A stretch of 64,000 bases of DNA, taken from Entomortierella parvispora (lineage: Eukaryota > Mortierellomycota > Mortierellomycetes > Mortierellales > Mortierellaceae). Of this stretch, positions 11,919 to 22,645 are shown one piece after another. The notes beneath the pieces were generated by a model. That model was not told the origin of the DNA. It was given only the letters and a program-made list of their open reading frames with translations, and made no database searches. The translations under genes were made by a program, and so were the position numbers. Where the stretch lies: positions 2,418,001 to 2,482,000 of the forward strand of contig OY752145.1 of NCBI GenBank assembly GCA_963573315.1, read 5' to 3'. Within the stretch, counting starts at the first letter, position 1, and every line of letters starts with the position of its first letter.

Positions 11919-12507
11919 GATGTGAGAGTGATGTGTATTATGGTGGAATGAATGAAAAGAAGGACGGAGATGTTGAAGGGTGATCAGGTCACATTGGATC
12001 GGGGTGCCATGGCAGCCGCCCACATTGGGAGCGAAAATTGCGTCACCGTATTATTTTGTCGATTTATTTAATATTAATAATTTATCCCAACAAATATTAG
12101 TTTAGGCCTGCGAAAAAAACTTTGAGTTGACAGTACCCACTCGCTCTGATTAGTGGACTAATTCTCTGTGCAGATCCCAGTGAAAACTGCCTAAATTCGC
12201 GTTTTGCTTTCACAACTCAAGGTGGAGACTTGAGATGACGTGTATTTTTCACTATTGCTTGAGTTGTGCACCGATATTTCACCACACAATTCAAGCAAGA
12301 GATTAATCAGATAAGAGAACGTCGACTATTCGGGACCGGTGACCAAACTAGTTTCTTTCCTGTCATCATTATCCACACATCATTATCTTCACGTAAAATG
12401 GCTTCGCGCCTACTGCATCAATGTCAGCACCGTCGCAGAATATTTGTCGGAATATTTTTATTTTTTTATTTGAAAGGCACAACAGAAAAAACTAAAGGCC
12501 AAGATGA
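11919..12507. other. Intergenic region at the left border of the accessory island
   Basis: No gene seen. It includes the uS14m promoter (to about 12030) and then AT-rich sequence (12040-12120). The motif around 12113-12140 (A-run followed by CTTTGAGTTGACAGTAC) recurs in similar form at 14505-14530. The last 100 bases are the 3' region of the next gene. Confidence 0.5.
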
Positions 12508-13856
12508 CTACATGAGACCGAGATCAATGGGTGTGTCGCCCCTGCCGTAAATGTATCCTCGGTAACGACCACTTTCGCTTTCAAGGACTCGAATCAGTAT
12601 TACGGTGGCTCGTTCCATCATACTCGTAGCCAAAGCCTCTCGGATCCATCCTTGACCATAGTGGACGTCCTCGTCCATCATCACAGTTGCAGCTGTAACC
12701 CCATCGGCCCTTAACTCAATAGTCACCAAGTTGTTTTCAAAGCCACCTGGCATGGTACGTGTTCGAACGAGTTCAACATTGATCGTTCTCTGAGGATAGA
12801 ATTCTCGTGCCACGCTCCTGACCTCATCAATGTCAGTAAACCGCTGGATTGTCGATCCTTGAGTGGCTGTGTAAATTCCATGCACCAAGAATTGCAGCGC
12901 ACGGTACAAAATCGCGCCTATAGTAATGTTCAACTCATTATAGTTGACATTATGGTCACCCAGTCCTCTCTTGTGGATGGAAGCGATCTTGGACAGATGA
13001 GGCTTGATAGTCTTTAGACCAGATGGGGTCATTGGGTACGTGAACGTATAGGCCGGGATATAATTGCGATAACTCCACCCACTTGGTGCGAGGTCGACAT
13101 TGGCGCCCGCGATGTTCATGCGATGAGGATCAGCTGCCTCCCAAACCTTCATGAAATGCAATTTGCTGAGGTCCTTGGTAGATTGTACAGGCATCTGGAA
13201 GTCGTGCTTCCATCCGTTCCTGTTGCAGTCTTTGACGCCTGAAAAGTACATGGATCTTGTGGGGTTCTCGGCCCTTCCGACACATCCTTCAATGCCGATC
13301 AGGTTCGCGGCCGTAACGGTTTTCTTGGGGATGCAGAAGGACACAACGGTGGCCCATCCCTCGATGTCGCAATCCATACGGTTCTCAAAGATACGAGTTC
13401 GACTGGGTGACAATGCATGGCCGACACAATAGTGCTTTCCATGACTTTTGTGTGATGAGCCAGCAGCGGTCTTTGCCTTGTTGGTTCGGCTGTTGGTTCG
13501 GCTGTTACCACCATTCAAGGCGGCAATCTCCACGTTAAGTTCCGCCATATCCTTGTGGTAAGCAGGGTCGTGAACAAAGGAGGCGTTGGTGAACAAGGCG
13601 GCAAACTCAGGCTCGAGACGGAATCGTCGCACGTCGCTGTCACTGGCCTGTGGCGCGAAAGCTGGACCAGCAGCAGCCAATCCAGCAAAAGCCAGAAAGG
13701 CGGAGGAGACGGAGAGAAGTAGCTACATTGAGCATGTATAAAAAGAGCAACAGTGTAGTGTATTAGTCACAGGTTGGTGCACAATACGAATTGATCATGA
13801 GGATCATGGTGGCACGATCCTGATCTTCTGGATTATCCGACGAGGCTTACCTTCAT
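12508..13856 (-). CDS. Secreted cysteine-containing protein of unknown family, copy A
   Basis: Exon 1 is only six coding bases (13856-13851, Met-Lys), then a GTAAGC...TGTAG intron, then 13722-12508. The resulting 406-residue protein starts MKLLLSVSSAFLAFAGLAAA, a textbook signal peptide, which strongly supports this tiny first exon. No known domain is recognised. Visible features: a Ser/Thr/Asn-rich linker (about residues 75-95); a conserved core with HGKHYCVG, RTRIFENRMDCDIEGW, VSFCIPKK, EGC, NPTRSMYF and KDCNRNGWKHDF, whose five to six cysteines could form disulfides; and a C-terminal region with DEDVHYGQGWIREAL and ESESGRYRGYIYG. A diverged paralogue lies at 23874-25287, estimated by eye at 40-50% identity in the core. 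Each copy is preceded on the same strand by a paralogous small gene, so the two genes probably act or spread as a unit. Function unknown. Confidence 0.78.
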
Positions 13857-13988
13857 GCGGAAAGGGATGAAGATGGAGGTGCAGATGGAAATGAGGATGG
13901 ATGAGAGGAATGAGAGGGCTTAGAGGGAGGTGGGAAAGCAAAAAATCGTCGACTTTTTGTAGGCAGGAGAAATGGGCAACAGAAGATT

Positions 13989-13995
13989 CTTTATA
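13989..13995 (-). promoter_or_regulatory. TATA box upstream of secreted protein copy A
   Basis: On the minus strand the sequence reads TATAAAG, about 135 bases before the ATG at 13856, in a reasonable position for a fungal core promoter. Confidence 0.5.
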
Positions 13996-14994
13996 GTCAG
14001 TCATTTGAGTTGTCGTATGTGCTTTACTTGAGAGCCTACGCGTGTGTGCCGAGGCATTGTTCGAGAGAAGCTGCCCATTTTGGCCCACAGGTCTGAGATC
14101 GAACATGTGGTACCGCTCCTGAGAAAAGCGAGTATTGTTGAGACTCTTGAGAGCGTACTGCTGCTTGTAGAGTATCCCTTTGGCCGCCTCACGAGAGGTA
14201 TCACAAAGGTCTAAACTACTTTAACTTTTTTCGACATCCTCGGGAAACCAGAAAGACGGCGCTTGAACCCAGAGTCCACAAATGATTGCAGCGATACCAC
14301 ATACAAGGTGCGTTAATCCCCGTGGCAACATGGAATTTTTTTCACGGTTACCAACAGATGATATCAAGCACTCCCGATCTGTAACCTGTTACATACTGTC
14401 CAACCCGGAGTTTTTGGCGATTGTTCTTCCTGCCAAAACGCACGCCAACCATTGCGCCAATTTGTTTCCTGAAGACGGCCAAAAAAACCAAAGTTAAGGC
14501 AAAAAAAAACTTCAGGTTGACAGTACTGCTGTCGGGAATCAAAAGTGTGAGACACCTTTGTCATTTTTCTTCTTTTATCCCAAGTTGTGATGTGCATGGT
14601 ACCAAGCACCATGCATCATGCATACATGATTTTATCGACCAACAAAAAAAATGTGTGTCTTTCTTGACACTGGACCCAAACCCAGCAACACTAAAAACTA
14701 CAGTAAAACTGAAAGAACGCGGCGGAGCTGATCTCCCTAACGCAACTCTCGCTGCTCTAGCTTGCCGCAGGCCGAGCAATTGCTCATCGACGTTTTTTTA
14801 ACAACGTTGCCGCAACACTATTGCAGGTACTCTCTCAGCAATAAACTTCAGGACACCATGGGCTGGACATGTCTATTTGTCGGCCCGTCTCCCTTATCCG
14901 TCGGTCGCTCTATTTCACTAAACTGCACCAGGCTCCCCCCAGTAGACAAACGAGGTCACTTCATAGTAGCACGAAAGGACGAAAGACGAGGAAT
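13996..14994. other. Intergenic region between the two genes of module A
   Basis: No gene seen. It separates the small gene (stop at 14995) from the large secreted gene on the same strand. Contains short A-runs and the second copy of the CTTCAGGTTGACAGTAC-like motif (14505-14530), but no ORF with coding character. Confidence 0.5.
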
Positions 14995-15369
14995 TTATGG
15001 GTATGCTGGCGTAAATCTCTGTGTATAGTGGCTTGTACGATTCGTAAGGAGACTTCCACGCATGCTCATCATCACACTCACCGCGGGGATGTCATCATAA
15101 AGGGGGGTTAACATGGAGGCGACTGTCTGGTCAGACATGACAAGTCTAATATACAACTTGCCCATTCCGTGGACTTTGGGTTCAATGGGTTCTTGGATAA
15201 TGCGCATGCTGTGGATCTCTGCCAATGCCTCGTCGCTCAGCTGTTCCAAAGCTGGGTAGTCATCAATGACAGGCGTGATGATATGCTGCGTGGTGGTATC
15301 GGGCTGAAGCTTGAACCGTACGTAGCCAACGAATGGGCTGACCAGCAGGGCTTTAACCTCTGGAAGCAT
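14995..15369 (-). CDS. Small protein of unknown family, module copy A
   Basis: An intronless 124-residue ORF starting MLPEVKALLVSPFVGYVRF. No signal peptide, membrane helix or known domain is seen. It aligns along most of its length with the 135-residue protein at 26043-26450: shared segments include MLPEVKALLV-PFV-YV-F, RIIQE, VASM-TP-YD and VMMS-R-S-L-N (about half of positions identical by eye), while the last 15-25 residues diverge. Purifying similarity in the protein with divergent flanks argues that it is a real gene. A GTGAGT in the 3' part resembles a splice donor, but the paralogue's reading frame continues straight through the same place, so no intron is called. A TATA box lies about 70 bases upstream. 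Function unknown; linked to the secreted gene 1.1 kb downstream. Confidence 0.72.
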   Translation of the reverse strand: MLPEVKALLVSPFVGYVRFKLQPDTTTQHIITPVIDDYPALEQLSDEALAEIHSMRIIQEPIEPKVHGMGKLYIRLVMSDQTVASMLTPLYDDIPAVSVMMSMRGSLLTNRTSHYTQRFTPAYP

Positions 15370-15437
15370 TGCTACAGGAGAAAGGAGCGAAAGAGCGGAC
15401 GGTGATGGTTGGGTCGTGAGGGAGTGCCAGAAGCATG

Positions 15438-15445
15438 TATTTATA
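15438..15445 (-). promoter_or_regulatory. TATA box upstream of small gene copy A
   Basis: On the minus strand the sequence reads GGGTATAAATAC, a near-consensus TATA element about 70 bases before the ATG at 15369. Confidence 0.6.
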
Positions 15446-16142
15446 CCCTTCCTCCGTTTTCAGCTGCCACAGAAGCCGAATTTTTTAAGAACTGAATATA
15501 AAAAATAAAATAGACTGCTTATTTTTTATTATTATTAATTTAATTAATATATTTTATTCTCAATGCATTTCCCTCTTCTTGTGGCAAGTTTTGCAATAGA
15601 CCTGGTTCCGTAGTCAAGATGGCGATGCATCCAGTTTTACAGAGTGGACGCTCTTGGAGCAGCGCGGGCACTTTGGGCTTGTAGGAGGCCGAACAACCGA
15701 GGTGACATTGTACGAGATGAGGAGATTGAAGGGTGGAAGAGGAAAAGTAGAATCAAGTGAAGAGAGGTGAAGGGAAGGTAGATGGCCTACAAGAAAGAGG
15801 AAGGGAAAGAATGAAGTTGAGCTGTCATGACCAACTCGATAGCCAATCACCCTAAATTGCACCCTTAAGTGGCCGATCGCGACCATTAGTCTCGCATCCA
15901 CCCCCTTCGCGTTCCTTGGTTCAGTCAGACAATACCTCAGCGCTTCCCCTCTTCCTCATGTCCACTGTTTCTTGCCATTATCAAAAGCATACGCGTCGAT
16001 ATGGTTCAAAAGGTGTACTCCAATCACCAAGCCCACAGCTGTGGTAGGCAATGCAGAAAGGCTTTTGCTGCTAAAAAGTCCACAGCACGCTGTGGTCATT
16101 GTTGCGCTGCTCCTTCGCTGCCTTCCCCCGACTACTAAAAGC
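15446..16142. other. Intergenic region between small gene copy A and the Fanzor-fusion gene
   Basis: No gene seen. Very AT-rich at 15480-15560 (T/A runs with TTAATTAATATA). The two genes are transcribed away from one another, so this region plus the adjacent tandem repeat must contain both promoters. Confidence 0.5.
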
Positions 16143-16296
16143 TTTCACTTCTTGACTTAACCACTTTCACCTCTTGTCCACTTTCACCTCTTGTCCACTT
16201 TCACCTCTTGTCCACTTTCACCTCTTGTCTACTTTCACCTCTTGTCTAATTTCACCTCTTGTCCACTTCACCTTTTGTCCACTCTTACCTCTTGAC
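16143..16296. repeat. 17-bp tandem repeat upstream of the Fanzor-fusion gene
   Basis: About eight head-to-tail copies of a unit close to CCACTTTCACCTCTTGT, the first few exact and the last ones degenerate. It lies 180-330 bases upstream of the proposed start at 16474. The pyrimidine-rich strand is the coding strand of the gene, so it could be part of the promoter or 5' leader. There are no spacers, so it is not CRISPR-like. Confidence 0.9.
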
Positions 16297-16473
16297 TGCT
16301 ACTTTCACCAACACCTTATATTCTCTCCCTCGATTTCACCCTCAACATTCATTTTCAGCACGTTTCCACTCGCAAATATTGTATGTTGGTTGCCAGCAAC
16401 CCGTGTTGCTGAGGCTATTTACAAAAAGCGACAAACTCACATCAGCCTTCAAACTCTTATGGATAGGTTCTCA

Positions 16474-19400
16474 ATGGGCATTTCTGGCCTAACCCCATTC
16501 ATCAAGGCGTGTTCTGGCCTTGAGGAAGATCTCATGAACAAGACATGCCATCTAGACTTCCCCGCAATGTTCTTTGCCATGTTGAACGCTCGCGCATTTC
16601 ATGCAACTGTCGCCTCAGAAGCGAAGCAAGCCCGCAAACAGTGCGCCACTGAACAGGGTCCTCCAAAGCGGCCAAGTTCTACTCAGCCCACTGACATCGT
16701 CCCAGACCTGCGTCCCTTAAAGCAGACACGCTTGAATTTTGCATCTCGGTCTGATCTTGTCAGTGATGGCAATACGTACGATCAGGGAGAGGGATCAGTA
16801 GTGGTGGCCAGCAGCAGCAGCGAAATGGACGTAGCCTCATCAAGTGTCCTCAGGAAGATGCAGAAACTATTGCAGGACCATCCACCCCAGATTTATCTCG
16901 ACAGTGACGGTACTCTCACAACAACATGCACCGTTGACGGAGACCTGGTACGTGTATTTTCTTTCAAAAAGAGCAAAAAGATCAAAAAGAGCAGTTCTAG
17001 AAACATGTTTTAACATTCTCTCGCTTGTATATATCAGTACTACCGCCACATAGGTCTGGCCATCCACGCTGTCCTCATGAAGAATGTCTCCCAGGAGCGC
17101 ACCACGATCCACCAGGATGGTCCTCGATCAGTTGAAAAGGAAGTCGCCCATCTTAAACGGGACTCTGACATCAACAGACGGATGGAGAAACTCCAAGAAG
17201 ATATCCAAGGGGGAAAGGTGAAGGGCACCAAAAAGCTATACCGGCGCCTGAGGTCTCTTTATCGCGCGCCGCCTGCTGCAGTGAAACAAGTGCTGGATGT
17301 CCTGACAGAAAAAGGATGGCGCGTATGTCGCTGCCCCCACCAAGCTGACAATTGCATCGCCCGCTGTGTCAAGGATGAGGCTGAGCCGGAAGACGTTCGA
17401 GTGATCACCAAGGACTCGGACTTGATCGTTTATGAGGCGTGTACATCGATCACGCTTCCAGTTGGCAAAGTTTGGACTACATTCAAAAAGAAGGATCTTC
17501 TGGATAAACTGCAACTACCCACCCCCGCACACCTTCTTCTCGTTGCAGCGTTAACAACCAACGACTATTCCAATGGCGTTCCATTTTACGGCTTGGCCAC
17601 AAATGCAGAATTGATACGAAAGCTGAATCCAGGGGGGATTGAGGATGGGATCGATGAGGACCGACTTCTTGTTTTCAGGCACCATCTCGCTCACTACTTG
17701 GGAGTGGTGCACGCCCGCGCGACCATCGTCTTGGAGACTTCCCAAGAGAGTAGCAGGAGGAGGAAGACGCGGGCGCTTTCATCAAAAGCCCATGGAAAGG
17801 ACCTGAAAAGGATCGAGAAGTCGCAGCGCCAGCTGGATGTAGGCATACAGCATTTTGACTATGCCCTTCAGGTGTTTGTGACCTGTAACGAGCATGCTTT
17901 GACGGCACACATGAACGAAAGAGAAGCTCCCACAATCGACATTCAGAGCTCTGTCAAGGCCATCATTCGAGAAACAGAGATGAAAAAAGCAAGAGCCAAT
18001 CGAGGTCATTTCACAAGATCTCGAGGGCTACCTCCACCAGCACTCGCATCCAGCTCCAATTCATCGACGGTCGTCAGTCAGAGTCCTGCACACTCCGACC
18101 TTGCGCCTGCACCCATCATCTTAGAAAGTCCTCTGTACAAAAGGGACGTCAAGAGAAAAAGGCGCCATGGCTCAGGCGCCCGGTCAAAGAGAAAACAAAA
18201 ATGGCAACGGTCACAGTAAGTGCTTTCTTTGGCACCACTTCAGCTGTCCACTGAACCGATGGACCATGTGCTAATATCACCCTTTTGAACATTGATTTGT
18301 TGTGTCTAGGTTCCGATCCCGTACTGATCTTGCGGACCGATATGTACCTCAAACAGCCTACCTCAGCATTGCAAGCCCAGTTGATGACATGGAGTTGCAC
18401 GGTCTAGAGCCAGCAGCCCCCCGGCCACATAAGCCCAAGGAAGCCACGGCCAGCAACAAACTGCTCTCTACCCCACCAGAGAAGAAGAAAAAGGCTATCC
18501 TTGACTATCAGAGCGACAAGGAGGGCCCGGCAGCTTTAAAAAAGTCATTCAAGTCTGTTTTCGCGACGGTGACGCTCACCACTGGGTCTGTTACCGGATG
18601 CCTCAGACGAGCAACTGATCTCTCTATGAAGGATGTCGACTTGATTTCCAAGAGACTGGACATGGCTGTTTCAACCGTTAACACGGCCAAGCACTATGTT
18701 TTCAAGATGGTTGAGATGCGCATTCTTCGAGAGCTGCTCCCGGGAGTGTTCCCCACGATCCAAGATCTAGACGATGCTGATGCGCAGGCGACCACACACC
18801 AGGTTGTGAAAACTAATGAGTCTGAATCTTTTCTCGAAAAGATTCTTGATTCAGACTGGGCAGAATTGGTTGTGGGAAACCTTTTGTCGTATGTTCTCCG
18901 AGACTCAACAAGCCTGTTGGGACCAAAAGCTCGCAAGCCAAAGTCACAGGATGCGTTGAAGGAGGCTGCCACTACGTTTCAACAGTTCAAACGGCTGCAT
19001 CCCGGATTTAAAGCTGTCAACCCAACCAACATACCCCTCAGTGTTGTCATTGACGATCTGGCGCCCAAGATTTGCCTGGATCTGAAAATGCATTACAGAA
19101 AGCTCCCGCAGACCATCCGAGCAAAGGTACCAGTCGATTTTTTTATGGCATGTTTAGTAACAATAATGCATCAGATTCTAATATCATGTTGTGATTCTAA
19201 ATGGTGAAGCTTGGCTTTGATCCTGCCGATCTTCCAATGGTGGAAGAGGATGCTGAGAGCACTGCAGACGATAACGGCGATAGTGACGCCACTCTTGATG
19301 AAGACGCCGACGATGACGATCCTCGAAAGAAATCCAAAAAGATGGTCTTTTGTCCTGGGCATATCAAGACATGCTGGAACGATCTTCAAAAGCTCCCGAC

Positions 19401-20978
19401 CGCAAAACAACCCCAGTTCTGCCTCCAGCCAAAGATGACAGACAGCTTTATCGATATCAGGGAAGAAGGGCTGATGCGCATACTATGGGGAGAAAATGCG
19501 GGACCCGTTGGCGAGATCTGGAACGGCGGCCTGTGCGACCGCAAGTGGGCTCAACGTGAAGTCAAGTCATCTCTTGGGGGCCTCAACAAGATGCTCTTCA
19601 TTGGTGAAAAGGAGCGTATTCGACTTGCAAACAAGCAGCAGACAACATATGGGAAGCGTACAACAACCATGGATGAACGTTCTACAAAGCACCCTGGCAT
19701 CTATGGGCAGGGAAGGCTGAGTCGGTACCTGGTCGACCGCATCAACTATTACCGAGTGCAACACAATGAAGCTCTCTTGGCAAAGTCGTCATCTTCATCA
19801 TCATCTGCAGTGTCGCCTCCCTCCAAGCCTCCACAACTGCCAAAACCACCCCAAGGAGCAGGGTCTTTTCGATATGCATTGAACAACTTCATCCGCACAG
19901 ACGGTCATCAGCTGCAGCTTTTGGCGTATGACCTTACGAAGAATCGACAGGCACCAGGTCGCAAACACCATCTACGACGTATCGAGAACCAATGCCCTTC
20001 CCGTCAATCGATTATTGACACCTTTGGTGAAGACATGGAGTCAGTAGTGGTGGTGGGCATTGACCCAGGAGAAGTTGTCAGCGGTGCGTTTTGTTTGCGT
20101 TTGAACGAGGACACTGTGGTCAACTTGGTGGTGAGGCGCGCATCACTGTACCAGCCCACACTGGCTTTCAGAGCATGGCAAGAGGAGTGGAAGCGACAAT
20201 GCCCGCAGGCAGGCCCCACAGACCGTATCGACGCAAGTCTTTGGATAAGAAAGGCAAACGACCAGGAACGGCAGACCTCTCTACCATCATTGCACGATCT
20301 GGAAAATGCCCTTCACTCGACCGTTTACCAATCCTGGGATGACCTTGAGTCTGCCCACAAGCGGTACTTCGAGCTAGAGCCAGTAATTCACGGTTTTTAC
20401 TCCTCCCCGGATTGGAAGCGCGCGGCTCATCAACATAGGATGGCAAAGTTGTCTGAGATGGATCTGGCGGTCGCAGGGGTGCTGCGCATGGTCGACGAGG
20501 CGCTGGAGGGCACCCCAATCGCAGACCGGAAGGTTTTTTTCGCCCTCGGCAATGGCAAGTTCAGAACGGGGCTGAACCTCACGTCGTTGCATACTACGTT
20601 CCTCCGCCGCTTGGCGCAAAAGGTAACAAAAAGGATGAAAGGTTGAAAGGGCGCTTCCAGTGCAATATGGAGATGGCATGATCGCTGACTATTTTATTTT
20701 AATGACTACAGAGCACGGCCCTGGGATACCACACCGCGTTTGTGGACGAGTACCTCACGTCCACAATGTGCCCAAGGTGCGTTGCCAAGGGAGTGAAGAC
20801 CAGGCTCGCCAAACCTTCGATGCGTGTGTGCGCCTGCACCGAGTGCAAGCGGTGGATCCACCGCGACCTGGTGGGTGCACACAATATTGCCCTGATTGGC
20901 GAGCAGTACATCAAGACTCTCGGACGACCAGAGCCACTCGCAAGGCCCCCTCCACTCCAAAACACACCACCACTATAG
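16474..20978 (+). CDS. XPG/FEN1-like nuclease fused to a Fanzor (eukaryotic TnpB-like) RuvC nuclease
   Basis: Exons 16474-16947, 17038-18215, 18310-19126, 19210-20622, 20712-20978 join with matching phases (0, 2, 0, 0) into 1382 residues. N-terminal part: the start MGISGLTPFIKACSG has the XPG/FEN1 N-terminus, which needs Gly-2, so 16474 is chosen over the Met at 16459; Asp-28 sits in an LDFPAMFFAML helix; YLDSDG (143-146) recalls the FEN1 FDG turn; PHQADNCIA (258-266) and ITKDSDLIVY (281-290) match the XPG-I core; LTTNDYSNGVPFYG (330-343) matches the helix-3-turn-helix entry. C-terminal part: IRTDGHQLQLL, RuvC-I VVVGIDPGEVVSGAF (Asp-1108), ALGNGKF, then VDEYLTSTMCPRC and CTECKRWIHRDLVGAHNI, i.e. 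Glu-1307, zinc cysteines 1314/1317/1336/1339 and RuvC-III Asp-1346. Known Fanzors are RNA-guided DNA nucleases carried by transposons. The fused activity is inference; no transposon ends were found. Confidence 0.85.
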
Positions 20979-20997
20979 ACAGTCACTGTAGTATTTT

Positions 20998-21025
20998 TAT
21001 CCCACCTCTGTACAGCTACGGGATA
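20998..21025 (+). other. Inverted repeat just 3' of the Fanzor-fusion stop codon
   Basis: TATCCC (20998-21003) pairs with GGGATA (21020-21025) around an 8-base palindrome CTGTACAG (21008-21015). It lies 20-47 bases after the stop. In TnpB/Fanzor systems the guide RNA often overlaps or follows the 3' end of the gene, so this hairpin could belong to such an RNA, or to the mRNA 3' end. Only the pairing is seen; the role is inference. Confidence 0.35.
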
Positions 21026-22645
21026 GTCTACCATAAAAAAAAAAACGCGTCACACGTATTATTTTTGGCGACTTTGTAGCATTTCATAATTCGCGTCGCG
21101 TTCTCTCTCCCTCATTCGTAGTCATCATCGCCAACACCGCCACTATGAGGCTAGCCAGCCAGCCAGCCAGCCGAGTTATCTGTCGTTAACACCTTTACAC
21201 TAGGTGCGGTAATACTCGTTTGTAGTCTTGTGATTTTCGCCTTCTTACCCATTGCGAATGCACGTCGAATGAGCTGGGCCGATTCTTGGGTGCATTCGTT
21301 GTTGCAGCCTTCATTCATTTGTAATTCATCTTCGATAGACTTGGTGAGGGAGTAATGGGGATTAATACCCTATCTTGTTATTCTTCTGGGCTTGAAGCAG
21401 GAGCAGGAGGGGATATCGATCGGGTTCACTGGGCTAGAAGCAGGTGAACCAAGGTAGGCCAAACACGCTGGGCGGATTATCTGGCGTATTCAGTGTTTTT
21501 TGTCTTCATCGTTAGGATAGGAGAGCTCATGAAACGACTAAAGGAAGACATGCCACGTTTTGAAGACAAGAGCGACGAGATGGTGACCTTTGAGACACTG
21601 CGGATCCCGTAAGTACTCTTGTACAGGGGTATTTAGTCACGACTACAAGGGAGGGTGGGCGTTAACAGGGGTACTGGGTGGCAGCAAGGAAACTTGGGAA
21701 TGTCAAGAGGTGCTTGATCTCTTGAGTTGGATACCAGACCTCGGACTTTTCTCGCCAGAGAGAGGATATATCCTAACAGTCAACATGCAATGTTATCATA
21801 CAAGTCTTAAGTTCATTCGAAACAACACTGAGAAACAAGGTAAAATTTTGTAATCACTTACTCTATATGGCAAGAGGCGCTCCATTCCGTCGCCAAGTAG
21901 AAAAACTGCCCAGCTCAAATGCATTTGAAGGCAGGTGCAGAGGAGGTACTTCTGTTTCCTAACATAAAATGACATCTTTGAAGGACACAAGAGATTCCAT
22001 GTCCCTTCGAGCCCTGCAATAGGATGAGGAAAATTCGAGGTTAAAAGATATGGACAGAGTGACAGCACTGCGGAAAGCAAAAGACAACTCACCAACAACG
22101 TCCTGATACATTGCCTGTGGATATCGGTATTCACCACATTGCCCTTATTGAATGTCTATACAGTAGTCAGATCTGGCGATCCAAGGCCTTTGTGCTCATC
22201 GTTGCTCAATGTAAAAGGCTCAAATAGCTGGCCCGTCTTAATAGTGGCTATCAACCTGAAATCCAGCTTTCGGCCAGCTGCGCCAGTACATCCATATCAT
22301 CGCTACAAACAAGTAAAACACATTGACGCGAACCTTGATCTTGTTGGCAAGGTGATCATCTCCAGTCGCCATCAGTGAGGAGTGTAGAGAGTCACTCGCC
22401 ATACTGCTATTTGTTAGGTTGAACTCGGAGAAAAATCCTTCGGCCAAAGCTTCAATATCAATTCCTGCTGCATGCAGGTACTGCCATCGCTCTTCATACT
22501 CTTGCCCAGCCTTTGGACTTGGTCATAACCAATGTAGACAACACTCTAATGGAACGTGAGAAGAGAAAAGGATATCAATCTCCGAACTGCATCCGAGACG
22601 TTAATCCAGTACAAAAAAGAGAAGCGCCATAAACGCGCTCTGTTT
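21026..22645. other. Non-coding stretch downstream of the Fanzor-fusion gene
   Basis: No convincing gene. It contains an A-run and 3' region (21030-21080), a short (GCCA)5 microsatellite at about 21150-21170, and several short ORFs of 60-110 codons without family resemblance or paired splice sites. Probably decayed sequence or repeat remnants. Confidence 0.45.

Noticed and set aside
15060-15100. Intron donor (GTGAGT) in small gene copy A
   Set aside because: The paralogue's protein aligns straight through this position, so the sequence is coding.
16143-16296. CRISPR-like array
   Set aside because: Units are directly adjacent with no spacers, and the genome is eukaryotic; it is a simple tandem repeat.
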